NCBI GenBank assembly: GCA_037138335.1
Contig: JBAXIO010000004.1
Location: 230,797 to 294,796 of the forward strand
Reading direction: 5' to 3'
From: CAIRDP01 sp037138335
GTDB lineage: Bacteria; Bacteroidota; Bacteroidia; Bacteroidales; FEN-979
DNA length: 64,000 bases
Position numbers and translations under genes: made by a program. Shown one piece after another: positions 1-9,054 of this stretch; positions within the stretch are counted from its first letter, which is position 1, and each line of letters opens with the position of its first letter. The notes below the pieces were generated by a model. That model did not search any database, was not told where the DNA came from, and saw nothing but the letters and a program-made list of their open reading frames with translations.

Positions 1-1315
1 ATTCCTTGGGATTACCCTGGAAAAGCGCGATACCGATGAGAATAAAAATATATGTAATGCCGCTGGCAAAGCTGGCGAGGGCGGCCGTGCTGCTTATCTT
101 CCAGTGAAAGGATGCCACCGAGGCAGGGATGATGGTAAAGCCTATTCCTGTGATAAAGATGATGACGGCCACCAGGTCCCTCAGGAAAAAAGCCCCGAGG
201 CAGCTCAGGGTTGTAAACCCTATGATACCAAGCCTTGTGATGAGCATGCGCCGTTTGTCATCTGATTTTCTTCCTGAGAGTTTGTCGTACCAGTCGACTG
301 CCACAGAAGAAGCCAAAACGAATATCTGTGTATCAGCGGCACTCATGATGGCGGCGAAGATCATGATGAGGGAAGCGCCCAGGAGTTTGCGCGGCAGCAG
401 GAGGGTGAGGCCTTTGGCAAAAGCATCCTTGGCTTCAATACCCGAAAGGTGGCTGTGCGCGGCAAGCCCGACCATGGTGATGGCGATCCCGGTTATCACA
501 GTGAATATGGCAGAGAGGATAAAGCCGTTCCTGACGATACGGTCGGAGCGCGCCCCGTAAACCCTCTGCCAGTATTCGGCGCTCTGGAAAATAATGAAGA
601 TCCCGAAAGCCGTAAAGGCGACGGTCATCCCCAGGTTCATCCTCGAAAAATCAACCAGTTCAACGGCAAAGTCACGTTTATCCCTGAAAATCACCGAAGC
701 GATCAGGATGATGATGACCAGCAGGACCATGTACTGGAAGATGTCGGTCCGTATCACGCTCCTGAACCCGCCGGCCAGGAGGTATGTAATGATCAGCGCG
801 GCGCTCAGTATCAGTCCGGTTTCATATGACCATCCGCTGATGCTGGCCAGCAGGCTGCTTCCGGCAATAAACTGGTTTAAAAGCATACCTGAATAAACGA
901 TCAGGAGTATAATAGCCGAAGCCAGCCCGGTCTTCTTGTTGAACTTGAAATAAAACCAGTCGGAAAGTGTGAAAAATTGCTTCTCCCCGCTGAATTTCCT
1001 GAGTTTAAGCCCATACGGGATGAACACCAGGAAGCCGATTGCAGTACCGATGAAGACGGCAAAGGCCGATATCCCGAAACGGTATACATAGGCTGAATAG
1101 GCTACGAGCGCTGCCCCTCCTATGTAGCTGGCCACAACGGAGGTCACAAAACCTATGATGCCTATGCTGCGGCCGGCAATCATGAAATCGGAATCGGATT
1201 TGCGCTTTGAGGCATACAAGCCTATCCCCAGGCTTGTGGAGGCATACAGAACAAGCAGAAGAATATCGAAAGGGCTGAGGTTGCTTCCCGGAAGATGTTC
1301 GAAAAACCTGTTCAT
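1..1315 (-). CDS. Sodium/solute symporter (SSS family), 3' end cut by window
   Basis: Reading the minus strand from ATG at 1315 gives an open frame of 438 codons that runs off the window without a stop, so the C-terminus is missing. The protein is strongly hydrophobic, with repeated membrane segments. It has the SSS-type N-terminus: a first helix (ILLLVLYA), a short loop with SDSDFMIAGRS, then a glycine-rich helix (VASYIGGAALVAYSA), and later FRSVIRTDIFQ. This family couples sodium to uptake of sugars, proline, pantothenate or similar solutes at the inner membrane; the substrate cannot be read from sequence. A good promoter lies directly against the start codon (1320-1349), which suggests a leaderless mRNA. 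The divergent neighbour is a lipoprotein-LytSR operon. Family call is firm, substrate unknown. Confidence 0.85.
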   Translation of the reverse strand, partial: MNRFFEHLPGSNLSPFDILLLVLYASTSLGIGLYASKRKSDSDFMIAGRSIGIIGFVTSVVASYIGGAALVAYSAYVYRFGISAFAVFIGTAIGFLVFIPYGLKLRKFSGEKQFFTLSDWFYFKFNKKTGLASAIILLIVYSGMLLNQFIAGSSLLASISGWSYETGLILSAALIITYLLAGGFRSVIRTDIFQYMVLLVIIILIASVIFRDKRDFAVELVDFSRMNLGMTVAFTAFGIFIIFQSAEYWQRVYGARSDRIVRNGFILSAIFTVITGIAITMVGLAAHSHLSGIEAKDAFAKGLTLLLPRKLLGASLIMIFAAIMSAADTQIFVLASSVAVDWYDKLSGRKSDDKRRMLITRLGIIGFTTLSCLGAFFLRDLVAVIIFITGIGFTIIPASVASFHWKISSTAALASFASGITYIFILIGIALFQGNPKE

Positions 1316-1319
1316 CAAA

Positions 1320-1349
1320 CAAAGATAATCGGATATTCAAATAAGTCAA
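1320..1349 (-). promoter_or_regulatory. Bacteroidota-type promoter of the symporter gene
   Basis: On the minus strand TTG (1349-1347) is followed after 19 nt by TATCTTTG (1327-1320), matching the TTG / TAnnTTTG consensus. Only four bases (TTTG) separate the -7 box from the ATG at 1315, so transcription should start at or next to the A of ATG. Confidence 0.65.
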
Positions 1350-1472
1350 TTGAACGCTGCATAAAATTATATACCATGGCCCTGAATGTTTGTCGAACTT
1401 TTTATGCTGTTCGACGAAATAATTTTTTTCGGCAGGGCCGGCATGCTTCCTTTGTATCAAAATTCGAACACC

Positions 1473-2102
1473 ATGAAAACAAAACTGATAATTCTGATAG
1501 CCCTCATCGCAATCACGACGAGCAGCTGCCTCGTAAAATCCCTACATCCATTTTATACCGAAAAGGATGTTATTTATAAACCTGAACTGCTCGGGAACTG
1601 GCAGGGTAAGGATTCTTCGACCTGGGAGATAAGCCAGCACAAAGGATTTGCCGGAATATTCAAGCCTGAACAGAACGGCAATGCCTATGACATTAAATTC
1701 ACCGATAAGAATGGGACTTCAAAGTTCCTTGCACACCTGTTCACCGTTAACAACCAGCTTTATCTCGATTTTTACCTCCCCGACATGCAGGGACAGGACC
1801 TGGCGGTAATGCATATGATCCCTGCCCATACCCTGGCCAGGGTTGAGCTGGCAAACAAGCAGATCACCATCAACTGGTATAACGAGGAATGGCTTATAAA
1901 ACTCTTCAATGAGAACAGGATCAGGATCGCGCATGAAAGGATACCGTATGATCTGGATGAAAAAAATCCGGATAATTTCCAGGTGATCCTGACCGCACCA
2001 ACGGCTGAGCTGCAGAAATTCATTGACAAATACGGTAATGACCCCGCCGCATTTAAAGATAACAAGAATGATTATACCTTTGTTCTGAGGAAGAAATCAT
2101 GA
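1473..2102 (+). CDS. Hypothetical lipoprotein ahead of a LytS/LytTR pair
   Basis: The open frame begins further upstream, but the start is placed at ATG 1473 because it opens with a classic lipoprotein signal: MKTKL, a hydrophobic stretch, then SSC with the lipid Cys at residue 19. The mature 190-residue part is soluble and has no domain I can name. It is rich in aromatic and charged residues, as in small Bacteroidota envelope lipoproteins. Its stop overlaps the next start (ATGA, 2099-2102), so it is translationally coupled to the histidine kinase. That coupling suggests it senses or modulates an envelope signal for the kinase (inference). A weak promoter-like TTCCTTTG lies at 1447-1454. No function is assigned. 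Confidence 0.8.
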   Translation: MKTKLIILIALIAITTSSCLVKSLHPFYTEKDVIYKPELLGNWQGKDSSTWEISQHKGFAGIFKPEQNGNAYDIKFTDKNGTSKFLAHLFTVNNQLYLDFYLPDMQGQDLAVMHMIPAHTLARVELANKQITINWYNEEWLIKLFNENRIRIAHERIPYDLDEKNPDNFQVILTAPTAELQKFIDKYGNDPAAFKDNKNDYTFVLRKKS

Positions 2103-3172
2103 AGAAGCCGAAAGCAGTAATGAAATTAGCCAGGAGCAGGTTTTTACAACACCTGCTTTTCTGGCTTCTTGCGTATTATGTCCTGCTGAGGATATTCGCC
2201 ACTTCTGCTGTTTTCCAGAAGATAGACCTGGTATATACCCTTATATTTATTGCAAGCCTGCTACCCGGGGTTTACCTTAACCTCCTGCTACTGATCCCCC
2301 GTTTCCTGAGCAGGAAGATGTATTTCCTTTATTCCATCCTGCTGCTTGCCTGTATAGTTGCAACTGCCTTGCTGAACATCCTCACATTTTCAAAACTAAC
2401 CGATATTATACTGCCTGGGTACTATTTCATTTCATATTACGAGTTCGGCGACCTTCTTAAATTCAGCCTGGTATTCACCGGGATTACCACATTGCTCAAA
2501 CTTTCCAGGGGCTGGTTCATGCTTATGGAGGCCAGGAACGAGCTGGCGAAACTTGAGAAAGAGAACGCCGAAACCCGTCTCGATGCCCTGAAAAACCAGG
2601 TCAACCCACACTTCCTTTTCAACAGCCTGGCGGGCATATACTCCCTTGTGCTGCAAAACTCAGGCAAAGCCCCCGAGTTTGTGCTCCGGCTTTCCGATTT
2701 TCTCAGGTATGTGCTGTATGAGACTTCCGCCGGGCGGGTTGATCTTTCAAAGGAACTCCCGGCAATGAACGATTATGTGGAACTTCAGAAACTCAGGGCC
2801 GGCAAGTCGGCGGCCATTGAAATTGAATTGCCTGCTGAAACTGCCGGCTGGCAGGTCGCTCCCCTGCTCCTGCTCCCCCTGATAGAAAATTGTTTCAAAC
2901 ATGGGATCAAAGGGGCTGCAGGGCCGGTGTTCGCAAGGATATTGATCAGTATTTCGGGAAACAGGCTGCAGGCTTGCATTGAAAATAATATGGGTGTTTC
3001 TGCTAATGATGTATCCCGCAAATCCCGGGGGATTGGTCTTGTGAACCTTCGCAACCGCCTTGAGCTGCTTTACCCCGGGGATCATGAGCTTAAAATAAGC
3101 CATGATGCAGAGCGTTTTACTGTTATTTTAAATATTCCGATGGATGAAAAAGCTCCGCTGCCTGGTCATTGA
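2099..3172 (+). CDS. LytS/YehU-type membrane sensor histidine kinase
   Basis: 357 residues. Four hydrophobic helices occupy about residues 15-135, followed by a short coiled segment (ELAKLEKENAETRLDALK). Then comes the His_kinase (PF06580) signature NQVNPHFLFNSL, in which His171 is the predicted phosphoacceptor. A C-terminal ATPase domain follows, with the N-box LPLIENCFKHG and a glycine motif RGIGLVNLRNRL. There is no separate periplasmic sensor domain, so the signal is probably felt in or at the membrane, or through the upstream lipoprotein. The gene overlaps its lipoprotein neighbour by 4 bp and the response regulator by 29 bp, a tightly coupled operon. The partner is certainly the LytTR regulator downstream; the signal is unknown. 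Confidence 0.92.
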   Translation: MKKPKAVMKLARSRFLQHLLFWLLAYYVLLRIFATSAVFQKIDLVYTLIFIASLLPGVYLNLLLLIPRFLSRKMYFLYSILLLACIVATALLNILTFSKLTDIILPGYYFISYYEFGDLLKFSLVFTGITTLLKLSRGWFMLMEARNELAKLEKENAETRLDALKNQVNPHFLFNSLAGIYSLVLQNSGKAPEFVLRLSDFLRYVLYETSAGRVDLSKELPAMNDYVELQKLRAGKSAAIEIELPAETAGWQVAPLLLLPLIENCFKHGIKGAAGPVFARILISISGNRLQACIENNMGVSANDVSRKSRGIGLVNLRNRLELLYPGDHELKISHDAERFTVILNIPMDEKAPLPGH

Positions 3173-3863
3173 AGACGAGCCCCTGTCGCAGGAAGTCCTC
3201 GCAAAATACATTGCCGATGTTCCCGCACTGGACCTGGCGGGGATTTTCGGGGATGCGCTCTCGGCCTCAGGCCTTATACGGAACTCCCATGTGGACCTGA
3301 TCTTTCTTGACATCAACCTGCCTGTTATTTCAGGGATACGTTTCCTTAATTCACTCAGCCATCCGCCCATGGTGATCTTTACAACAGCATATTCCGAATT
3401 CGCCGTGGAAGGATTCGAAGCTGAAGCGGTGGATTACCTCCTGAAACCATTCTCTTTTGAACGTTTCCTGAAAGCCGTCAACAAGGCCTTTGACCGGGCG
3501 AGATACCTGATGCAGGTAAACAGCTTGCATGCGGGTGAGGAGAAAGAGAACCAGGGCTTCCTCATCCTCCGTGCCGATAAAAAAGTGCATAAGGTGAATT
3601 TTTCGGATATCCTGTACCTTGAAGCTACGGGGGATTATGTGAAAGTGCATACTGCCGCTAAAACCCTTCTTGTACATGAAACCTTCAAAAACATAGAGGA
3701 ACAATTGCCCTCCCTGCAGTTTATCAGGGTGCATAAATCATTTATAGTACCGCTTGTCGGCATCAGATTTATTGAAGGGAACCGCCTGCATATTTCAGGG
3801 ACCAGCATACCCATTGGCCTGGTGTACCGCGATGAACTGATGAAAGCTCTGAAGAAGCCCTGA
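3144..3863 (+). CDS. LytTR-family response regulator
   Basis: 239 residues. The receiver domain covers residues 1-120, with acidic residues EDE at 10-12, phosphoacceptor Asp56 (FLDINLP), Thr in FTTAYSE and Lys in LLKPFS. A LytTR DNA-binding domain covers about 135-237 (ILYLEATGDYVKVHT, then FIRVHKSFIVP). Members of this class bind direct repeats and often control envelope, carbon-source or competence genes. The start lies 29 bp inside the kinase gene, in another frame, so translation is coupled. The gene ends just before an 8-nt-period repeat and a convergent glycosyltransferase gene. The pair has the architecture of a complete two-component system; targets are not visible here. Confidence 0.93.
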   Translation: MKKLRCLVIEDEPLSQEVLAKYIADVPALDLAGIFGDALSASGLIRNSHVDLIFLDINLPVISGIRFLNSLSHPPMVIFTTAYSEFAVEGFEAEAVDYLLKPFSFERFLKAVNKAFDRARYLMQVNSLHAGEEKENQGFLILRADKKVHKVNFSDILYLEATGDYVKVHTAAKTLLVHETFKNIEEQLPSLQFIRVHKSFIVPLVGIRFIEGNRLHISGTSIPIGLVYRDELMKALKKP

Positions 3864-3882
3864 TCCAGTTATCCAGTTATCT
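3864..3882. repeat. Short CTGGATAA-type repeat between convergent genes
   Basis: Directly after the regulator stop the sequence TCCAGTTATCCAGTTATC appears. This is the reverse complement of the 8-nt CTGGATAA unit also found at 27801-27880 and 31866-31916. It fills most of the 23-bp gap between two convergent genes. Confidence 0.6.
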
Positions 3883-3886
3883 CTTT

Positions 3887-5941
3887 TTATTGAGGTATCC
3901 GGGATACAGCCTTATCATAATTTATCCGGTACAGCACTGCAGGTTCATTATCATCTGATCCCACCTGGGTAACCTTTGTTTGTATATCGGGGTATTTGAA
4001 TTTGATGAGGGCCATGAAACGTTCAACAGTACTGGCGGTAATCCCGTTATTCTCGGCAGCATCGGCCCTCAGGTTGGCAGTGATCACATGGGTCACCCCT
4101 GCCCTTTTCAGAAAGTTCAGCAGGGAGTCGGGATAAACGAAGGAGATAACAGAATTGTGGTTTGGGAGCCAGGATTTCAGGGTATCAATATCCCCGGTAC
4201 CAGGGATCCTGTACTTTTTAAGTTCCTCCATAGCCCTGATTTTTATACTTTCGGGAAGCTTTATAACGTAGAACGGGTTTCTCAGCAAATTGGATTCATT
4301 GATCATTCCGAATGCTGCAAGGTTGCTCTTTAATACAAGGGATAAGACGGGCGAAACCGGATGGTTGTCAATCGAGGATGTTAAAATGTAGTAATACTGC
4401 AGCTTTTCCTGGGCGCCGGCCTGCATCAGTGAATCCCCCGGCATTGTATTGATGCGGGTGATACCAAAGAAACGCTTCCCTTTTCCATAAATAAAAGAAA
4501 CTGACGGTTTCCTGCACGCAACAAACGCGTTCCTGGGCAGGTTGTCTGCCGCCCATTCGCTGATCCTGCAATAGTTTTCCCAATCGGGCGTAAGCCCATA
4601 ATACTTCCCTTCGATCTGCCTTGCCTTACTGACTTCCCCCGACGTTGTTTTGATTTCAAAAGAGAACAGCAAGACGACAAGAACCGGGAAAAGAAATTGA
4701 AACTTCCTGAGCCGCCAATAACTTAAGAGGGAATAGAAAAGTGAAAGTACCATGAGCAGCATCAACGGGAAGTATGGTATAATGAGCCTGCTCTGCCTCC
4801 AGATTGTCTGGGTAAGAAGAAAAGTGACGAAAATGAAGGTGACTGTGTACAGGCCGGTGAAGAACAGGTATTTGTTTTTCCTGAAAGAGAAAATGGCCGC
4901 AATAATGAGGAGCAACCAGGTCAGCCATGCGAGGATGGGATATGTTTCGTTTGTTTCCCTGGCTTCACGGATACCTGAGATGCTATACAAGGAATCAGAG
5001 AAATAAAAATTTGAATTTTCAACCACACGATTGACAAAACCCCTGAAATCCTCTTTCCCGCCCCCGGTGTCATAATAATTTTTCGCGATAAAATTTTCAA
5101 ACTGCCCGGTAAAATGTATTTCGGAATTCCCCCATAAAATGAATTTACCTGCCTGGAAAAAAGTGAAAACTAAAGAGAAAGAAATGATGAAAAAGAGGAG
5201 GTTTTTCCATTGAGCCCTGAGAAGAAAATAGGCCGATATCACGATGACAACCGATAATCCCACGGTACGCGTTGTCACGAGTGCAAGAACGCAAACCGAA
5301 AGGATCAAATGCTGCTTTAGCAGTTGCCTGAAGGATTTTTCCTGTTCCTGTGAAATGAACAGGGTGAAAAACACGTACAAAGTGAGAGCCTGGATAAGCA
5401 TGAAAAAGGCTTCACTGTATGTTTGGCTGGCATAATAAAGGATAAATGAATTAATGGAAACAAGTATGAGCAGTGCGGTAAGAAGCAGGGATGATATCCT
5501 GCCTTTAAAGGCTTTATAAGTAAAGAATATAAAACCGAGAATGAATACCAGCGACAGGCTTTTAAGAGGAATGGCCTGTATGCCGAAAACAGCCACGAAA
5601 GGACTCAGAACAATGGGATATAACGGCCCTGAAAACCCGGGGTAGGTGAAATGTGCCAAAAAATCAACGGCCCTGACGATATATGCCGAATCATCCCCGG
5701 CGAGGGAGAACCTTATGTCGAAAAGGAGGAGGCCAAAAACCAGGGTAACCAGAAGTGTTCCCCACAGCACGATATTCATATGTTTGTTAAGGTAGGCATC
5801 GGTCCTTTCGAAGAATGAGGCTGGAGCTTTCAGGGATTTTGTCCTGGTGTTTTTTCTTTCTTCTGAACCTTTAGTGTGCTGTTGTTCCTGAGAGATTTTC
5901 GGTTTGCCCTTCTGCGGCATATGTCGTTTGCTTCCCTTCAT
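3887..5941 (-). CDS. Multi-pass GT-C type glycosyltransferase (ArnT/PMT-like)
   Basis: 684 residues. A basic, soluble N-terminal tail (about 50 residues, many Lys/Arg/Gln) precedes a first helix. Then comes a loop with GDDSAYIVRA, the paired acidic residues expected in the first periplasmic loop of GT-C enzymes that use polyprenyl-phosphate sugars. About ten more hydrophobic helices follow up to residue 420, then a soluble C-terminal domain of about 250 residues, probably periplasmic. Such enzymes add a sugar to lipid A, proteins or other envelope acceptors; acceptor and sugar are unknown. It lies 12 bp downstream of the CPBP protease gene on the same strand, so the two are probably co-transcribed. 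Confidence 0.78.
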   Translation of the reverse strand: MKGSKRHMPQKGKPKISQEQQHTKGSEERKNTRTKSLKAPASFFERTDAYLNKHMNIVLWGTLLVTLVFGLLLFDIRFSLAGDDSAYIVRAVDFLAHFTYPGFSGPLYPIVLSPFVAVFGIQAIPLKSLSLVFILGFIFFTYKAFKGRISSLLLTALLILVSINSFILYYASQTYSEAFFMLIQALTLYVFFTLFISQEQEKSFRQLLKQHLILSVCVLALVTTRTVGLSVVIVISAYFLLRAQWKNLLFFIISFSLVFTFFQAGKFILWGNSEIHFTGQFENFIAKNYYDTGGGKEDFRGFVNRVVENSNFYFSDSLYSISGIREARETNETYPILAWLTWLLLIIAAIFSFRKNKYLFFTGLYTVTFIFVTFLLTQTIWRQSRLIIPYFPLMLLMVLSLFYSLLSYWRLRKFQFLFPVLVVLLFSFEIKTTSGEVSKARQIEGKYYGLTPDWENYCRISEWAADNLPRNAFVACRKPSVSFIYGKGKRFFGITRINTMPGDSLMQAGAQEKLQYYYILTSSIDNHPVSPVLSLVLKSNLAAFGMINESNLLRNPFYVIKLPESIKIRAMEELKKYRIPGTGDIDTLKSWLPNHNSVISFVYPDSLLNFLKRAGVTHVITANLRADAAENNGITASTVERFMALIKFKYPDIQTKVTQVGSDDNEPAVLYRINYDKAVSRIPQ

Positions 5942-5953
5942 GGCATTTGCTTT

Positions 5954-6874
5954 TTATGACAATTTCAACGGTTTTCGCCTGTAAACCATGAACAGGCAGG
6001 AAGCGGTCATCAATATGCTGAGCAGTATGAAAAGAAGGTTGTTCGTGCTGCCAAAATCCTGGTATTTCTGGCTCACAATGCCAAGGTTGGCAAGGTAGGA
6101 GATGATAATGGCTCCGCTGTTGTTTACGAAATGGGCGAAGACCGGCAGCCAGATGGAACCGCTCCAGTAAAAAAGGTAACCGAAGATCACACCGAGGATC
6201 ATCCTTGGCAGGATCCCGTAAAACTGCATATGCATCAGGCCGAAGAGGAAACCCGTAACGAAAATGGCAACATGTATGTTTTTCAGCCAGCCTTTAAGCA
6301 GTTTCTGCAATAACCCCCTGAACATGAATTCCTCTCCCACTGCCGGGAGCATAGCCATCATGAAGATGTTGAAAAGGAAATTGGCAAACGATTTCCCGGC
6401 AAGGAAAGTGTCGGTAAGTTTACCTGCCTGTTCCTCGGTGGCTTTCATCCAGTCCTCCAACCCTTTCAGGAATGTGGGAAGTTTCATGAGTTTGTTGATA
6501 TCAACAAGCCAGTTGATAAAGGGAAGCGACACGAACATCAGAAGGAAGACAATTAAATATAGAATTCCGGTTCCCATGATATTTGCCCGAAGGTAAGTCC
6601 ATGAATTTCTCTCAAAAAGATATCCGATAAGTATGGGAGGAACAATAAACAGCGCGAAAGACTGGGTGACCTGGAAATATTTCAGCAGGGCAAGGGCCCT
6701 GGGGTCATCGGTTTGTTTCAGTATATCAAGGGTTCCTGCCAGGTTCATATGGAACAGCGGCATAGCGATCAGGAGGGATAAGATAAAGAGGAGTATGAAA
6801 CACGAGAATGTCAGGGCGATGGCAAAGACCAGCCGGCTGAAGGGCGTAAGGTTGGCAAAAAGTGCTTGCTTCAT
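5954..6874 (-). CDS. CPBP (CAAX-like) intramembrane metalloprotease
   Basis: 306 residues with about eight membrane segments. It contains the family motifs in order: EEFMFRGLLQ (EExxxR), then FLFGLMHMQF (FxxxH) and FAHFVNNS (HxxxN), which together bind the catalytic zinc inside the membrane. Bacterial members are often linked to envelope maintenance or self-protection against peptides; no peptide gene is seen here. The start at 6874 is the first ATG with a hydrophobic N-terminus. The gene is divergent from dusB and followed 12 bp later by the glycosyltransferase. The motifs make the family firm; the substrate is unknown. Confidence 0.88.
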   Translation of the reverse strand: MKQALFANLTPFSRLVFAIALTFSCFILLFILSLLIAMPLFHMNLAGTLDILKQTDDPRALALLKYFQVTQSFALFIVPPILIGYLFERNSWTYLRANIMGTGILYLIVFLLMFVSLPFINWLVDINKLMKLPTFLKGLEDWMKATEEQAGKLTDTFLAGKSFANFLFNIFMMAMLPAVGEEFMFRGLLQKLLKGWLKNIHVAIFVTGFLFGLMHMQFYGILPRMILGVIFGYLFYWSGSIWLPVFAHFVNNSGAIIISYLANLGIVSQKYQDFGSTNNLLFILLSILMTASCLFMVYRRKPLKLS

Positions 6875-6893
6875 CGGATGTTAATGAATTAGC

Positions 6894-6901
6894 TATTTTT
6901 G
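6894..6901 (+). promoter_or_regulatory. TATTTTTG -7 element of dusB
   Basis: An exact TAnnTTTG match in the short gap between the divergent CPBP and dusB genes. No convincing TTG element was found at the right distance. It predicts an mRNA start near 6905 and a leader of only about 14 nt before the TTG start codon. Confidence 0.5.
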
Positions 6902-6918
6902 CGCTAAAATAATACATT

Positions 6919-7899
6919 TTGGTCAGGATAGGTCAGATTGCCGTTGGTGAATTTCCTGTGATCCTTGCTCCCATGGAGGATGTGACCGATTCGCCTTTCC
7001 GTTCCATTTGCAGGGAATACGGGGCGGATGTTCTGATCACCGAATTCGTGGCATCCGAGGGGCTTATCCGTGATGCATGGAAAAGCAGGATGAAAATGCA
7101 GTTTGAACCAAAAGAAAGGCCGCTCGGCATACAGATCTTTGGTTCCAACATTGAATCGATGATAAAAGCTGCGGAGGCTGCCGGGGAGGCGGGTCCTGAT
7201 TTTATTGACCTGAATTTCGGTTGCCCGGTGAGGAAAATTGTGATGAAGGGGGGCGGGGCGGCGCTGCTCCAGGATATCCCGAAGATGATAGCCATGGCCG
7301 GGGCTGTAGTGAAATCCACGAAACTGCCGGTCACCGCGAAGACAAGGCTCGGATGGGATGACAGGCACCTTGAAATTGTAGATATTGCAGAGCGTTTGCA
7401 GGATGCCGGCATTTGCGCTATAAGCATCCACGGCCGTACCAGGACCCAGCTTTACGGGGGTAAAGCCGACTGGACGCTGATAGGCGGGGTGAAAAACAAT
7501 CCCCGCATGATCATCCCTGTTTTCGGCAACGGCGATATCGATTCAGGAGCCAAAGCAAAGGAGATGAAAGACCGTTATGGCGTTGACGGCATACTTATAG
7601 GCCGGGCGGCCGTAGGCAATCCCTGGATATTCCCTGAAGTAAAAGCATTCCTGGAGGATGGCCGCGTACTACCTCCGCCATCCGTAAACGAAAGGATAAA
7701 GATACTGCGGCTGCACCTCGAGAAATCCCTTGCCTATAAGGGCGAACGGGCTACGGTGTTTGAGATGCGAAAGATGTACAGCGGGTATTTCAAAGGGATT
7801 GCCGGGTTCAGGCCTTACAGGGTGAAACTGGTGACAGCGGGATCATCTGGGGAAATTGAATCAATTATCAAAGAGATCGAGGGATCCGATAAAATCTGA
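6919..7899 (+). CDS. dusB: tRNA-dihydrouridine synthase
   Basis: 326 residues, normal length for the family. It reduces specific uridines of tRNA to dihydrouridine with FMN and NADPH. Signatures are the N-terminal APMEDVTDSPFR (flavin site), the catalytic region DLNFGCPVRKIVMKGGGAAL with the active-site Cys in GCP, SIHGRTRTQLY, and the FMN phosphate site GNGDI plus GILIGRAAVGNPWIF. The start is TTG at 6919: an in-frame TAA lies at 6910-6912 and no ATG precedes the conserved N-terminus. The next gene begins 20 bp after the stop, so it is probably co-transcribed. The call is confident; the exact Dus class is by resemblance. Confidence 0.94.
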   Translation: MVRIGQIAVGEFPVILAPMEDVTDSPFRSICREYGADVLITEFVASEGLIRDAWKSRMKMQFEPKERPLGIQIFGSNIESMIKAAEAAGEAGPDFIDLNFGCPVRKIVMKGGGAALLQDIPKMIAMAGAVVKSTKLPVTAKTRLGWDDRHLEIVDIAERLQDAGICAISIHGRTRTQLYGGKADWTLIGGVKNNPRMIIPVFGNGDIDSGAKAKEMKDRYGVDGILIGRAAVGNPWIFPEVKAFLEDGRVLPPPSVNERIKILRLHLEKSLAYKGERATVFEMRKMYSGYFKGIAGFRPYRVKLVTAGSSGEIESIIKEIEGSDKI

Positions 7900-7919
7900 A
7901 ACAAATAAAAACCATCCGT

Positions 7920-9032
7920 ATGAGCGAACCACAAACCGGGAAACAATCGCAAAGGGTTGTTTCCATTGATGCCTTAAGAGGCTTTGATATGTTCTGGATA
8001 TCAAGCGGGGATGCGTTCTTCATCGCCCTGCTCACATTTATAAACACCCCGTTCTGCCACCGGCTTGCAACCCAGCTTGATCATCCCGCATGGGCCGGGT
8101 TCCGCTTTTATGACATGATTTTCCCCTTATTCCTGTTTATCATGGGCGTTGCAATGCCCTTATCAATAACCCGCCGCCTCGAACGGGGAGATTCACGCGA
8201 TACGTTATACTACCATATTATCAGGCGGACTTTGCTTTTGATTTTGCTGGGCCTGGTGTATAACGGGCTGTTCAACTTTGATTTCGCAGGTCAGCGTTAT
8301 ACAGGGGTATTGCAACGGTTTGGGGTTACCTATTTTTTCGCCTCCCTCATCGTAATGAATTTTAAAAATAAAGGGCAGCTGGTATGGGCTGCTTCCATCC
8401 TCATAATTTACTGGCTTATTCTGCTGTTGGTCGCGGCGCCCGGATTCCACGCCTATGACCTCAGCCCGCAGGGTAACCTCTGCGGTTATATCGACCGCCG
8501 GTTCTTGCCGGGATCTTTCTGTTGTTATACTTATGGTGACAACGAAGGGATCCTTACCATGTTCCCTGCCATTACCAACGTATTGTTCGGGGTTATGGCC
8601 GGCCGCTGGCTTTTGGGCGGAGATCATGAAATGAAAAAGATAAGGAACCTCGTAATGGCTGGTGTTTCGTTTATAGCAACTGCATTGTTATGGAGCCTGG
8701 TTTTCCCGATCAATAAATATTTATGGACCGGCTCCTATGTTTTGCTGACCGCGGGAATCTCATTTTTACTTTTATGTGCTTTTTATTGGGTCATAGATGT
8801 CAAAGGATATAAAAAATGGGCATTCCCCTTTATTGTTATCGGGTTAAACCCGATTACCATTTATGTTGTTCAGGGGATATTTGATTTTGGCATCATCGCC
8901 AATATCTTCATTCACGGGTTTGCAGATTCTTTCGGCAGTTTTAAACCGGTTTTTTACCAGCTCTGCATCATCCTTGTCAAGTGGTTCTTCCTGTATTTCC
9001 TTTACAGTAAGAAGATTTTCCTGAAGGTATAA
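7920..9032 (+). CDS. HGSNAT-like membrane acyltransferase (DUF5009/NagX type)
   Basis: 370 residues with about ten hydrophobic helices. The N-terminus RVVSIDALRGFDMFW and the motif FYDMIFPLFLFIMGVAMPLS are typical of the heparan-alpha-glucosaminide N-acetyltransferase-like proteins that Bacteroidota carry. These are thought to move an acetyl group across the membrane onto an amino sugar. A later cluster NPITIYVVQGIFDFG is also family-like. The gene sits 20 bp after dusB. Its closeness to the NrtR-type regulator and the glycan locus could hint at sugar metabolism, but that is only context. Catalytic function in this organism is unproven. Confidence 0.82.
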   Translation: MSEPQTGKQSQRVVSIDALRGFDMFWISSGDAFFIALLTFINTPFCHRLATQLDHPAWAGFRFYDMIFPLFLFIMGVAMPLSITRRLERGDSRDTLYYHIIRRTLLLILLGLVYNGLFNFDFAGQRYTGVLQRFGVTYFFASLIVMNFKNKGQLVWAASILIIYWLILLLVAAPGFHAYDLSPQGNLCGYIDRRFLPGSFCCYTYGDNEGILTMFPAITNVLFGVMAGRWLLGGDHEMKKIRNLVMAGVSFIATALLWSLVFPINKYLWTGSYVLLTAGISFLLLCAFYWVIDVKGYKKWAFPFIVIGLNPITIYVVQGIFDFGIIANIFIHGFADSFGSFKPVFYQLCIILVKWFFLYFLYSKKIFLKV

Positions 9033-9054
9033 GGATTTTGAAGATTTGCAGTCC

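Noticed and set aside
129..896. Plus-strand frames at the left edge
   Set aside because: They lie opposite a continuous minus-strand symporter frame with clear membrane helices.
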